Source: Clostridia bacterium
Lineage (GTDB): Bacteria; Bacillota; Clostridia; Christensenellales; Aristaeellaceae
Assembly: GCA_017395065.1 (NCBI GenBank)
Contig: JAFPWH010000071.1
Coordinates: forward strand, 1 to 64,000
Reading direction: 5' to 3'
Length of the DNA: 64,000 nucleotides
Shown here: piece after piece, positions 1 to 7,139 of the stretch
Layout of the letters: each line of letters opens with the position of its first letter
Position numbering within the stretch: position 1 is the stretch's first letter
The notes under the pieces: generated by a model
Told to the model about the DNA's origin: nothing
Databases searched by the model: none
The model's input: the letters and a program-made list of their open reading frames with translations, nothing else
Position numbers and translations under genes: made by a program

Positions 1-1
1 G

Positions 2-196
2 GACTTTTTCCAGGGCAAGGGCTATGAGACGGTGTATTCCCCGTTTATCAACGAGGATTCGATCCGCAACATGATCTCGATGTGCCAAAGAAAGCACAGC
101 CTCGGCATCGTGCAGACCACCTGGTTCTGCCCCCAGACCGCAATCCCCTACGTGCGCCTCTCCGGCAAACTGCAGTGGGAAGGGAAGGAAAGATGA
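2..196 (+). CDS. C-terminal fragment of a possible glycoside hydrolase (partial at window edge)
   Basis: The reading frame is open from the window edge and gives 64 residues before TGA at 194-196. The 3-prime-end motif GIVQTTWF, followed by a hydrophobic stretch and LQWEG, recalls the last strands of TIM-barrel glycoside hydrolases such as GH20-like enzymes, but this is only an impression from a short tail. Codon use and GC match the chromosome rather than the AT-rich genes further right. It is the last intact-looking gene before the decayed region that starts at about 200. Confidence 0.5.
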   Translation, partial: DFFQGKGYETVYSPFINEDSIRNMISMCQRKHSLGIVQTTWFCPQTAIPYVRLSGKLQWEGKER

Positions 197-493
197 AAAA
201 ACGACTGTGAATGAAAACAAAGAAGTGTCGACCGTTTACACAATGATTGCCAGAAATGGGGAAGAAAGGCCCGCGTTCTTTTAGACAAGAGAAGCCCAGG
301 GTAGAAGAAGTACTGGGTAACACGACCCTTTCAAACCCATGAGAAGAAATGACAGCGGAGGAACTGTCAGATGCTTCCGGCTTTTTCCTTCGATGTGCCG
401 GAAGGCGCGAAGAACGTAATCCATCGCTGCGCTGATATCCTTGATTCTTTTTCCTTGAAACAAAGGGTGGGCAGATGATGGAATACAGCATGC

Positions 494-688
494 TTGGGCG
501 CATTGGGTTCATCCGGGTGCATGACGGGACTAATGTCGGATAGGACATCGGCACTGACAATACTTAACGCCCGTGCTCTGTCTCCTGAAAGTAGCTATGC
601 AGAGCTTTATGACGAGGTCTTAATACCAGCTGAATTTCGCAAGGCCCACCAACAAAACGATAATTTCCTTTTGTCGCTTATCACATAG
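494..688 (+). pseudogene. Relic of a DNA methylase C-terminus (restriction-modification type)
   Basis: The frame carries ILNARALSPESSYAELYDEV, then IPAEFRKAHQQND. This resembles the extreme C-terminus of large adenine-specific DNA methyltransferases of the type IIL/PglX kind (ARxxxPxSSLADLYD...MPPELRKAHQxND). No methyltransferase core (NPPY) lies upstream, so only the tail survives. Similarity starts near 540; the TTG at 494 is just the first start-like codon of the open frame. It lies between the GH-like fragment and the integrase relic, consistent with a deleted defence or mobile region. The family match is from memory and not aligned. Confidence 0.5.
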
Positions 689-771
689 TATCATCAAGTA
701 TCATTTAGCAGATTTAAGCGACCAATAAGCGAAAAGTAACGAAGCAATTCACGAAAAAGAACAAAAGAAGC

Positions 772-814
772 CCCATTTACCTGCAAAATCAGCAGATTTA
801 GCGCAGTAAATGGG
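772..814 (+). other. Hairpin between the two relics
   Basis: CCCATTTAC at 772-780 is complementary to GTAAATGGG at 806-814 and is followed by TCTTTT. It may be an old terminator or part of an attachment region. The words AAGTATCAT and GCAGATTTA also recur on both sides (about 704-716, 791-799 and 824-832), which would fit a rearranged junction. The rest of 197-493 shows no convincing coding or RNA feature. Confidence 0.35.
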
Positions 815-847
815 TCTTTTCCTGAAGTATCATTCGGTTCTGTATAA

Positions 848-1033
848 TTGCGGCACAATTACGTTACCCTCCTGTACGAAGCGGGCGTTGACCCTTTGAT
901 CGCGATGAAGATCGTCGGCCACACGGACTACAAGACCACGGCGAACATCTACACCCACGTTCGTGGCGAAATGCTGAAGAAGGCGACGGTGAATATGGCG
1001 GAGGTGTTTGGGAGCAGGGTGGGAGAAGGATAG
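848..1033 (+). pseudogene. Truncated tyrosine recombinase/integrase (C-terminal relic)
   Basis: The 61 codons read LRHNYVTLLYEAGVDP, then KIVGHTDYKTTANIYTHV. This is the second arm of the tyrosine recombinase active site: the RHxxR-box start (LRH), the GH of the third box and the nucleophile tyrosine in TANIYTH. All of the N-terminal DNA-binding domain and the first catalytic arginine are missing, and the frame upstream closes at once (TAA just before TTG). It is a phage or conjugative-element integrase remnant. A hairpin terminator follows at 1055-1090. It suggests that the AT-rich genes to the right arrived by integration. Confidence 0.8.
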
Positions 1034-1054
1034 ATATATACAATTGATAGGAAG

Positions 1055-1090
1055 AACCGGGTAAATTGCCCGGTTTTTACTTTTTTTGGT
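1055..1090 (+). terminator. Intrinsic terminator after the integrase relic
   Basis: AACCGGG (1055-1061) pairs with CCCGGTT (1069-1075) around a 7-base loop and runs into TTTTTAC and a second T run up to about 1087. Confidence 0.8.
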
Positions 1091-1091
1091 G

Positions 1092-1120
1092 TTGAAGATA
1101 AAGACGAAAAATGATATAAT
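1092..1120 (+). promoter_or_regulatory. Sigma-A promoter for the zinc-ribbon gene
   Basis: TTGAAG (1092-1097), 17 bases, TATAAT (1115-1120), 50 bases before the ATG at 1170. Confidence 0.75.
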
Positions 1121-1169
1121 ACAAATAAAAAGTATTTGAATAATACTATAGGGATTGGAGATGCTATAT

Positions 1170-2042
1170 ATGCGTAAAACACTTATTTGCATCGTACTAG
1201 TTGTATTCTTATCATACAGTGCTTCAGTTATAGCTGAAACATGGATTTGCCCTTTTTGTGAGAATGAGGCAAGAGATAATTATTGCAGCATATGTGGTAT
1301 ACAGAGCCCACTTGATTCATGGATCTGCATTCAATGCAAAAATGAAAAAACTGGTAACTTTTGTAATGAGTGTGGCTCACCAAGACCGACTCCTATTTCA
1401 TCGGTTAAGGTGTCGAATAACGTAGAAAATGGCATTAATAGAGGAGCTACTCCGGAGTTAACCAGTGAAGAAACAACAGATGATAAAGCTCAAACAGTAA
1501 CTGTGAAAAACTACGTTGGTAGAAATCTGTCTTCATGTGGTTATACTTCATTAGGTGGAGATAGACGCGATAGATATGCCGATACTACGATACTGCTGGT
1601 TTTATTAGATCTCGACGGTATCTATATAGATCCTATGGATACAAGTGCATTAGGAAGTTACAGGGTAGTAGCACAGTACCCTGAAGCAGATACGAGTTTT
1701 AAGATAACAACAGATGAAGATGGAGAATCAGAGAATCTTGGTTATGGTGAAATCATTCTGGTTGTTACTAACAGTAATAAGAATGCAGAAGTGCTAAATA
1801 TGTCCACAGTCCGTCCCTCCCCTGACAAAAGCATTCAATATGTAAGAGATTATAAAGGTAGAATGCTTGAAGATGTTGGCTATACTGCAATCAATGGGAA
1901 TAGATATGATAAATATGGCCCTGATGGATACGTTCAGATAATTATAGTGGATGAACAAGGCGGAATAATAGATCCATCAGAGTATAAGGATTTATTTATT
2001 ACATTGTTCTTGATCAGGATGTGGCTCCTGATACAGAAATGA
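1170..2042 (+). CDS. Secreted double-zinc-ribbon protein, 5-prime part (frameshifted)
   Basis: The start chosen is ATG 1170, nine bases after GGAG; the upstream in-frame TTG and ATG overlap or crowd that site. A signal peptide (about residues 1-23, ending VIAE) is followed by two zinc-ribbon-like units, WICPFC...CSIC and WICIQC...CNEC, then GSPRP. Two repeats of a PASTA-like unit follow, each with VxxYxGRxLxxxGYT, an RxDxY motif and DxxGxxIDP. The second repeat is cut off: near 1990-2010 the frame shifts and the protein ends in an unrelated hydrophobic tail. Its proper continuation lies in the -1 frame from about 2005 (VLDQDVAPD). The gene is visibly AT-richer than the rest of the window. Function unknown; probably an extracellular or surface protein. 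Confidence 0.75.
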   Translation: MRKTLICIVLVVFLSYSASVIAETWICPFCENEARDNYCSICGIQSPLDSWICIQCKNEKTGNFCNECGSPRPTPISSVKVSNNVENGINRGATPELTSEETTDDKAQTVTVKNYVGRNLSSCGYTSLGGDRRDRYADTTILLVLLDLDGIYIDPMDTSALGSYRVVAQYPEADTSFKITTDEDGESENLGYGEIILVVTNSNKNAEVLNMSTVRPSPDKSIQYVRDYKGRMLEDVGYTAINGNRYDKYGPDGYVQIIIVDEQGGIIDPSEYKDLFITLFLIRMWLLIQK

Positions 2043-2695
2043 CATTTTACTATACTGCTGACGAAACGGGCGTTGAGGATTGCTCGGATCAATCAATCGA
2101 TGCGATTCAGATTACCGTTAGATTAACAGAGCAAGGTATTGCAAAATTTAAAGCCGAAGCTGATGAAGAAGCAGCATTACGTGCTGAGGGAAAGATACGT
2201 GAATTATATCAAGGCAACTATGAAATAGGCAAAGATCTGCCATCTGGGAACTATGAATTATCTTTGATTAGTACCTCGTGTAGCGTCTATGTATATAATA
2301 ATAAAACATCTTTTGAGAACAATAAAGGTGACTGGAAATATCTATATGGAAATGACGATAGAGAGTATCTTTATCTGACAGAAGGAATGTATCTAAAAGT
2401 ATCTGGTGGTGCAACTGAAGCAAAGATACGTGATGTTAAGCTGAATGATTCAGAGTGCTTGTTATACACAGGTGTTTATCAAATTGGAGTTGACTTGGAT
2501 GCGGGCAGTTACGAGTTGAGGCCATATACTGATGCAAGTAGTGTTTATCTATATCAGACTGTATCCAATTTTAAAAACAACAAGGATGGAAAGTGGATGT
2601 ACCTTTATGGAAAAGATGATAAAGAGTATCTTTCTTTAAGAGATGGTATGGTCCTCAAAGTAAGTTCAGGAGCGACTTTAGCCAAGAAAAAATAA
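2021..2695 (+). CDS. Secreted zinc-ribbon protein, 3-prime part (continuation after the frameshift)
   Basis: This frame completes the second PASTA-like unit (DQDVAPDTEMTFYYTADETG) and then has two copies of a beta-rich unit of about 75 residues. Each copy contains GxYxIGxDLxxGxYEL, SVYxYxxxxxFxNNK, WxYLYGxDDxEYLxL and GMxLKVSxGAT. It has no signal peptide and no convincing ribosome site, so it is unlikely to be made on its own. Restored, the gene would run 1170-2695 (about 508 residues). The shift could be a real inactivating mutation, an assembly error, or recoding, but no classical slippery heptamer is seen at the junction. Confidence 0.65.
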   Translation: MAPDTEMTFYYTADETGVEDCSDQSIDAIQITVRLTEQGIAKFKAEADEEAALRAEGKIRELYQGNYEIGKDLPSGNYELSLISTSCSVYVYNNKTSFENNKGDWKYLYGNDDREYLYLTEGMYLKVSGGATEAKIRDVKLNDSECLLYTGVYQIGVDLDAGSYELRPYTDASSVYLYQTVSNFKNNKDGKWMYLYGKDDKEYLSLRDGMVLKVSSGATLAKKK

Positions 2696-2790
2696 TCATT
2701 TTGACATGTTCTTACCAAATAGGACAGTATTTTTAAAGTAAAACAATGCGCTTTTCTTCAGGAAAAGCGTATCCGAAAGAGGGGCTTTGA

Positions 2791-5700
2791 ATGGCGAGAA
2801 GATTCCTTTGTGTATTATTGGCTTTAACGTTTCTTATTTCCGTAGACTGCTCTTTTGCAGAGAACTGGATTTGCCCCGGTTGCAAAAATGAAGCTACAGG
2901 TAATTTCTGTAGTGAATGCGGAACAGCTAAGCCGGTTATGAAATCGCCTGATTGGATCTGCCCCAACTGTGGGAATAATGCTACTGGTAATTTCTGCAAC
3001 AATTGTGGTACAAAAAGACCGGAAACTTCCAAGCCGGAATCGATAGATTTTGAAGAACAAGTAGATGGATTATATGTTCATGCTAAGGAAGATGGTACAT
3101 CGATATATAGAAGTCCCAACATTGAAGATGAGTGGGCTAAAGTGAACATAGACTATGAGTTTTTACTGATAGCAAAAAGTGGTAATTGGCTCAAAATTTC
3201 CAGTACAATTAATAGCTTCGTTGTCTATGCCTTAGAAGATGAATTCACATTTAGTTCAAAGCAATATGAAACAATTGCTCCCACGCCAACGCCGACACAG
3301 AGTATCACTCCTACGTCGACACCAATAGGGAAGATAACGCCTACGCCATCAACAACACCGAACACGACACTCAGCCCAATGGCTACGCCTTTTTCTGCAG
3401 AAGGATACAGTGATGTGTTTGTTAAAGGGGACTTTTCATGTTCTTATGTTGATGGAGGAATAATAATCGTCCGCTATAATGGAAACAGTAGCTACATCAG
3501 CATCTCATCTACGATCGAAGGCAAAAAGGTTATTGGCATAGCATCGAATGCGTTTCGTGATTGCCAAACTATAGATTCGATTACAATTTGGCCTAGGTTG
3601 ACTTCCATAGGTGATTATGCCTTCGCAGGATGTACAAGACTTACGAGCATAAGCATTCCAGGTTCAGTAACTTACATTGGAGTGTCTGCCTTTGAAGGTT
3701 GTTCCTCTTTAACCAGCGCAACAATTTGGAGTGGTCCAACAGTAATCAAAGAGCGAGCATTTAAGGACTGCATTAAATTGACTTCTATAAGCATACCAGG
3801 TAGTGTCAAAACAATTGAACCATATGCATTCTACAACTGTTCAGCTCTTACGAGCGCAACATTTTGGAGTGGTATAGAGTGTATTGGAGAATCAGCATTT
3901 TGGGGGTGTGTTAAACTACAGAGTGTTAGTATTCCTTCCTCGACGAAGCTTATCGAAAAGTCAGCTTTTTGTGGTTGTAAATCGTTGAATTCGATCACTT
4001 TTTGGGGTGGCACTAATATTGGAGATTACGCTTTTCAGGGATGCACCAAGCTAAGGAGTATTTCAATTTCGCGCAAGACAGAATACATTGGTAATTATGC
4101 GTTTGAAGGATGCTCTTCATTGTCAAGCGTAATCACGGATTCATACACCAGCATAGGTGTGGGTGCTTTTGATAATTGCCCTGCTTTAAGGAACAAACCT
4201 GTTTATCCACGGGGCACTGTTCCAGATGAAACATCTTCAAGCATTAATGGTTCTGTTACTCCAACTCCAACTGTTTTTTCACAAAACCACTCCAATCAAG
4301 ACGCGGTATCTATAGACCAAACTCCTCGACCAACAATAACACCAAACGTAATCTCATCAAGCTTACCGGATCAATATACCAGTGGTAATTATGTTGATGG
4401 TGGTACATTGATGAGCATAACTTGGGAATTGTATGATACTGGCCTTCTGATCATAAGCGGAAGTGGATATTTAAATAGTGATTCAGCATGGTCACGTTAT
4501 AAAGCAAGGATTAAATACATCTTCATTGAATCTGGCATTGTAGATATAGGAGATAACCTGTTTAGCTCATACACCAATCTTGAAGGAATTGATATACCGG
4601 ACACAGTCAAGAGAATTGGATATAGAGCTTTTTATTCCTGTGAAAAGCTGCATGAGATTACTATTCCCGGAAATGTTAAAGAAATTGAAGATTATGCATT
4701 CGCCTATAGCGGGCTAACATCTTGTATAATTGAGGAAGGAGCCACTACCGTATCGGATTACTGTTTTTATTACGCTTCAGATTTAGAAAGTGTGAAATTA
4801 CCGAGTACACTGACAGCTATTGGGCTCAAGGCTTTTTATTCCTGTGAAAAGCTACATGAAGTTACTATTCCCGGAAATGTTAAAGAAATTGAAGATTATG
4901 CATTCGCCTATAGCGGGCTAACATCTTGTATAATTGAGGAAGGAGCCACTACCGTATCGGATTACTGTTTTTATTATGCATCAAGTTTAGAGAACGTAGA
5001 ACTGCCGAGTACGTTGACAGTCATTGGATTTAAGGCATTCTATTCTTGTGATGTAAAAGTGATAACGATTCCTTCAACGATTCTTGAAATTGGACAAAAC
5101 GCATTTAACTATAACGATGATTTGCAGATAGTGTATTATCAGGGTTCAGAAAGTGAATGGAATGATGTGAATAAACATAATTCTGGCATTCAAGAGGGAG
5201 TCATAGTATTCAATAATCCGATTGAAGTTAGCAATTCATCTGATGTGTTCACAATTGGTGACATGTATGTCTTTGGCATGTATGAACAAGACAATAACAA
5301 GTCAAATGGAAAAGAGCCAATTGAGTGGATCATCCTTGACGTGGATGTAGACGGTAGCATATTATTACTGAGCAAATATGCATTGGATGCGCAACCTTAT
5401 CATACAAAACTCAGAGATACAATATGGGCGACTTGTACATTGCGCCAATGGCTGAACAAAGATTTCTTGGATGCTGCATTTACAGATGAAGAACAAACAA
5501 AAATTAAAGTCGCCAAAATAGTCAATAATGGCAATCCTTTTTATAGTAGAGAGGGCAGTGATGATACAGAAGATAAGGTATGGCTTTTGAGTATCTCCGA
5601 GATTAATGAATATTTTAAAGAGGATGAGGATCGTTTATGCGCACCAACTAAATATGCAGCTGAACGAGGTGTAGCTCTTAGTAAAAGATATTCTGTTGAT

Positions 5701-5856
5701 GGTTTAAGCGCTTGCTTTTCATGGTGGTTACGTTCCCCCGGATATAGACATGATACAGCTGCTACTATAACGGTTGACCTAGTAAACGGAGAGGATTATT
5801 GTGCAGTTTCTTATGGCTGGCTTGGTGTACGCCCCGTAATTGTTATCATGCCTTAG
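2791..5856 (+). CDS. Large secreted BspA-like LRR_5 protein with double zinc ribbon and DUF6273
   Basis: A 1021-residue protein with a signal peptide (about 1-24, ending SFAE). Two WICPxCxNxATGNFCxxCG zinc-ribbon units (about 25-80) closely resemble those of the preceding gene. An SH3-like segment (about 88-160) and a Thr/Pro linker follow. A first block of LRR_5/BspA repeats has the pattern IxxxAFxxCxxLxSIxIPxSVxxI (about 210-480), then comes a second Pro/Thr linker and a second LRR_5 block (about 540-780). The C-terminal domain resembles DUF6273 (about 815-1021; WIILDVD, LRxWLN, WWLRSPG, GVRPVIVI). BspA-type repeats usually serve adhesion or carbohydrate or protein binding at the surface. 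There is no sortase motif or membrane anchor. The start has AGAGGGG seven bases upstream. The gene is AT-rich, like its neighbour. Confidence 0.85.
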   Translation: MARRFLCVLLALTFLISVDCSFAENWICPGCKNEATGNFCSECGTAKPVMKSPDWICPNCGNNATGNFCNNCGTKRPETSKPESIDFEEQVDGLYVHAKEDGTSIYRSPNIEDEWAKVNIDYEFLLIAKSGNWLKISSTINSFVVYALEDEFTFSSKQYETIAPTPTPTQSITPTSTPIGKITPTPSTTPNTTLSPMATPFSAEGYSDVFVKGDFSCSYVDGGIIIVRYNGNSSYISISSTIEGKKVIGIASNAFRDCQTIDSITIWPRLTSIGDYAFAGCTRLTSISIPGSVTYIGVSAFEGCSSLTSATIWSGPTVIKERAFKDCIKLTSISIPGSVKTIEPYAFYNCSALTSATFWSGIECIGESAFWGCVKLQSVSIPSSTKLIEKSAFCGCKSLNSITFWGGTNIGDYAFQGCTKLRSISISRKTEYIGNYAFEGCSSLSSVITDSYTSIGVGAFDNCPALRNKPVYPRGTVPDETSSSINGSVTPTPTVFSQNHSNQDAVSIDQTPRPTITPNVISSSLPDQYTSGNYVDGGTLMSITWELYDTGLLIISGSGYLNSDSAWSRYKARIKYIFIESGIVDIGDNLFSSYTNLEGIDIPDTVKRIGYRAFYSCEKLHEITIPGNVKEIEDYAFAYSGLTSCIIEEGATTVSDYCFYYASDLESVKLPSTLTAIGLKAFYSCEKLHEVTIPGNVKEIEDYAFAYSGLTSCIIEEGATTVSDYCFYYASSLENVELPSTLTVIGFKAFYSCDVKVITIPSTILEIGQNAFNYNDDLQIVYYQGSESEWNDVNKHNSGIQEGVIVFNNPIEVSNSSDVFTIGDMYVFGMYEQDNNKSNGKEPIEWIILDVDVDGSILLLSKYALDAQPYHTKLRDTIWATCTLRQWLNKDFLDAAFTDEEQTKIKVAKIVNNGNPFYSREGSDDTEDKVWLLSISEINEYFKEDEDRLCAPTKYAAERGVALSKRYSVDGLSACFSWWLRSPGYRHDTAATITVDLVNGEDYCAVSYGWLGVRPVIVIMP
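4627..4974 (+). repeat. Recent 204-bp tandem duplication inside the LRR_5 block
   Basis: The segment starting GCTTTTTATTCCTGTGAAAA at 4627 recurs at 4831, an offset of 204 bases (68 codons, three LRR_5 units). For about 145 bases the two copies differ at only a few positions, including silent sites. Confidence 0.85.
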
Positions 5857-5948
5857 GAAAACCTTCAATAGGGTATCTTCTCACGAATGAGCATGCATTG
5901 CTTTCTGTAAAATGAGTTAATCGAGAATAATGTAGCCCTTCACAACAG

Positions 5949-5985
5949 GGAGGAAACTTACCTTAGTTTCCTCCTTTTAACCTTT
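5949..5985 (+). terminator. Intrinsic terminator after the LRR_5 gene
   Basis: GGAGGAAACT (5949-5958) pairs perfectly with AGTTTCCTCC (5965-5974) around six bases and is followed by a T-rich tract. No gene is seen in 5986-6172. Confidence 0.85.
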
Positions 5986-6172
5986 TGGCACATCACCCAA
6001 AGTCCGTCTCTGACTGACATTTTAGACAATTCCGGTCACAGACCGTCATAGACGCACAAGAATCCGTTGCTTTCCGAGTGGATCGATTTGAGCAAAATCG
6101 GGTGTAATCCGATGGAATCGAGCTTGCGAGCATAAAAAAGACCGGACTTGGATTGACAAATCCGGATCGCTA

Positions 6173-6541
6173 TTAAGTTCCGATTTGTGAATCTGAACTC
6201 CTGCTGTCTTTAGCTGTGTTGATCGAGGCAATGAGGAGCCTGCGGATCGTTCCACAGCGGTCGGACAAAGCCTTGACGGTTTCATTGTCGGCAAGTCCGG
6301 ACTATGTGAACAATTCGAGCCAATATTCGGTCTCATAGCATTCTTTTAAAGCGATTTGGAGCTTTGCGACAAAGTCGGCCCTTCCGTGTGCGTAATTTGC
6401 TTCATGGATATATGCGCCGATGGAAGTTGCAGATCGCTCAAACTGATTTACGAGAGCGCGATGCCCGCTTACCGTCTCACAGAATTTAATCGCATCGACC
6501 GCAAATTGCATTGACAGAGTTCTAAGTTTCGATTCAGCCAT
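6173..6541 (-). pseudogene. Four-helix-bundle protein (S23/Avd-like), interrupted by an in-frame TAG
   Basis: From ATG at 6541 the protein reads MAESKLRTLSMQFAVDAIKF, then RSATSIGAYIHEANYA and KLQIALKECYETEYWLELF. This is the family of small four-helix-bundle proteins that includes the 23S rRNA intervening-sequence proteins and the Avd accessory proteins of diversity-generating retroelements. A TAG at 6302-6304 stops it at 79 residues. The same frame continues with SGLADNETVKALSDRCGTIR and LLIASINTAK to TAA at 6173-6175, the expected C-terminal helix and the usual length of about 122. The stop sits where relatives usually have Lys or Thr, so one base change explains it. GAGG lies eight to nine bases before the ATG. 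The hairpin array at 6592-6767 lies directly upstream. Confidence 0.8.
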
Positions 6542-6591
6542 GACCGTGCCTCGCTTTCCGTATGAAGATGCAACAGATCAGGATCGATTCA

Positions 6592-6767
6592 GTGAAATAT
6601 CGCGCTGCGCGCGATGTGAAATGTTTGCCTTGCGGCAAACGTGAAATATCCGGCTGACGCCGGGTGTGAAATGAAATAAATTCCCACGCCCGCAGGCATT
6701 TCACGTAGCGCAGCTACATTTCACGCGCGAAGCGCATTTCACAAATCCCGACAGGGATTTATTTCGT
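6592..6767. repeat. Array of GTGAAAT heptamers alternating with short hairpins, with central inversion
   Basis: GTGAAAT occurs at 6592, 6616, 6641 and 6666, and its complement ATTTCAC at 6698, 6718 and 6736, with a degenerate copy ATTTCGT at 6761. Every interval except the central one is a perfect or near-perfect small hairpin: 6599-6615 (ATCGCGC/GCGCGAT), 6623-6640 (GTTTGCC/GGCAAAC), 6648-6665 (ATCCGGC/GCCGGGT, one G-T pair), 6705-6717 (GTAGC/GCTAC), 6725-6735 (GCGC/GCGC) and 6743-6760 (AAATCCC/GGGATTT). The hairpin stems differ in sequence, but the heptamers are conserved. The left half reads direct and the right half inverted around a 25-base centre. The centre edge (6673-6685) is also nearly complementary to 6754-6765. 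It lies 51 bases upstream of the four-helix-bundle gene. Confidence 0.9.
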
Positions 6768-6769
6768 TG

Positions 6770-6802
6770 AAAAAACGACGTGCTTTTGCACGCCGTTTTT
6801 TT
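6770..6802 (-). terminator. Terminator of the tRNA-Arg gene (bidirectional)
   Basis: A6-CGACGTGC pairs with GCACGCCG-T7 around TTTT, giving T runs on both strands. Confidence 0.85.
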
Positions 6803-6803
6803 C

Positions 6804-6877
6804 CGTGCCTGGAGGGATTCGAACCCCCGACCTTTTGGTTCGTAGCCAAACACTCTATCCGGCTGAGCTACAGGCAC
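6804..6877 (-). tRNA. tRNA-Arg (anticodon ACG)
   Basis: The reverse strand folds as a cloverleaf with acceptor stem GTGCCTG/CAGGCAC, T-loop TTCGAAT and anticodon loop CTACGAA, giving anticodon ACG (read as inosine-CG). CCA is not encoded. It has its own promoter and terminator. It borders the accessory region, which makes it a candidate past integration site, although no repeat of its 3-prime end is visible on the far side. Confidence 0.95.
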
Positions 6878-6897
6878 TCGTTTCGTGAACGCTTGAT

Positions 6898-6926
6898 ATT
6901 ATAACGCAGGGGAGATAGTTTGTCAA
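6898..6926 (-). promoter_or_regulatory. Promoter of tRNA-Arg
   Basis: On the reverse strand TTGACA (6926-6921), 17 bases, TATAAT (6903-6898): full consensus. Confidence 0.9.
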
Positions 6927-6988
6927 GATGCGGGAATGTAAATTGTTGAATGCAGGGCAAAAATCGGAGCGTTTATCTGAGCGGCAAA

Positions 6989-7020
6989 AGAGATTCCCCG
7001 TTGGGTCGGGGAATTTCTCT
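6989..7020 (-). terminator. Hairpin after the cystatin-like gene
   Basis: AGAGA-TTCCCCG and CGGGGAA-TCTCT form a 12-bp stem with a 6-base loop. On the reverse strand it is followed by TTTT only, so it would be a weak terminator. The rest of 6927-7139 holds nothing else convincing. Confidence 0.5.
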
Positions 7021-7139
7021 GCTGCTCGCTCTGCCGGCTGCGCTGCATTCCTGAGTACAATTTTTTATCTTTTCATAGCACGCGGCAGGGCGGCGTTTGG
7101 TTATGAGCGAGTCGAATGCTAAAACGATTGGTCTCTGCT

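Noticed and set aside
281-463. Reverse-strand ORF of 60 codons in the decayed region
   Set aside because: No recognisable family or ribosome site; may be a relic but cannot be supported.
6302-6304. General recoding of TAG in this organism
   Set aside because: Several sound genes end with TAG (GH130 at 12092-12094 and others), so TAG still works as a stop.
6592-6767. CRISPR array
   Set aside because: The repeats are only 7 bases long, they invert at the centre, and the intervals are self-complementary, which spacers are not. No cas gene is near.
6804-6877. Attachment-site repeat of tRNA-Arg on the left of the island
   Set aside because: No copy of the tRNA 3-prime end was seen in 1-1100; it may lie outside the window.
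6928-7122. Small ORF between tRNA-Arg and the cystatin-like gene
   Set aside because: Poor ribosome site, passes through a strong hairpin, and the amino-acid use is not protein-like.
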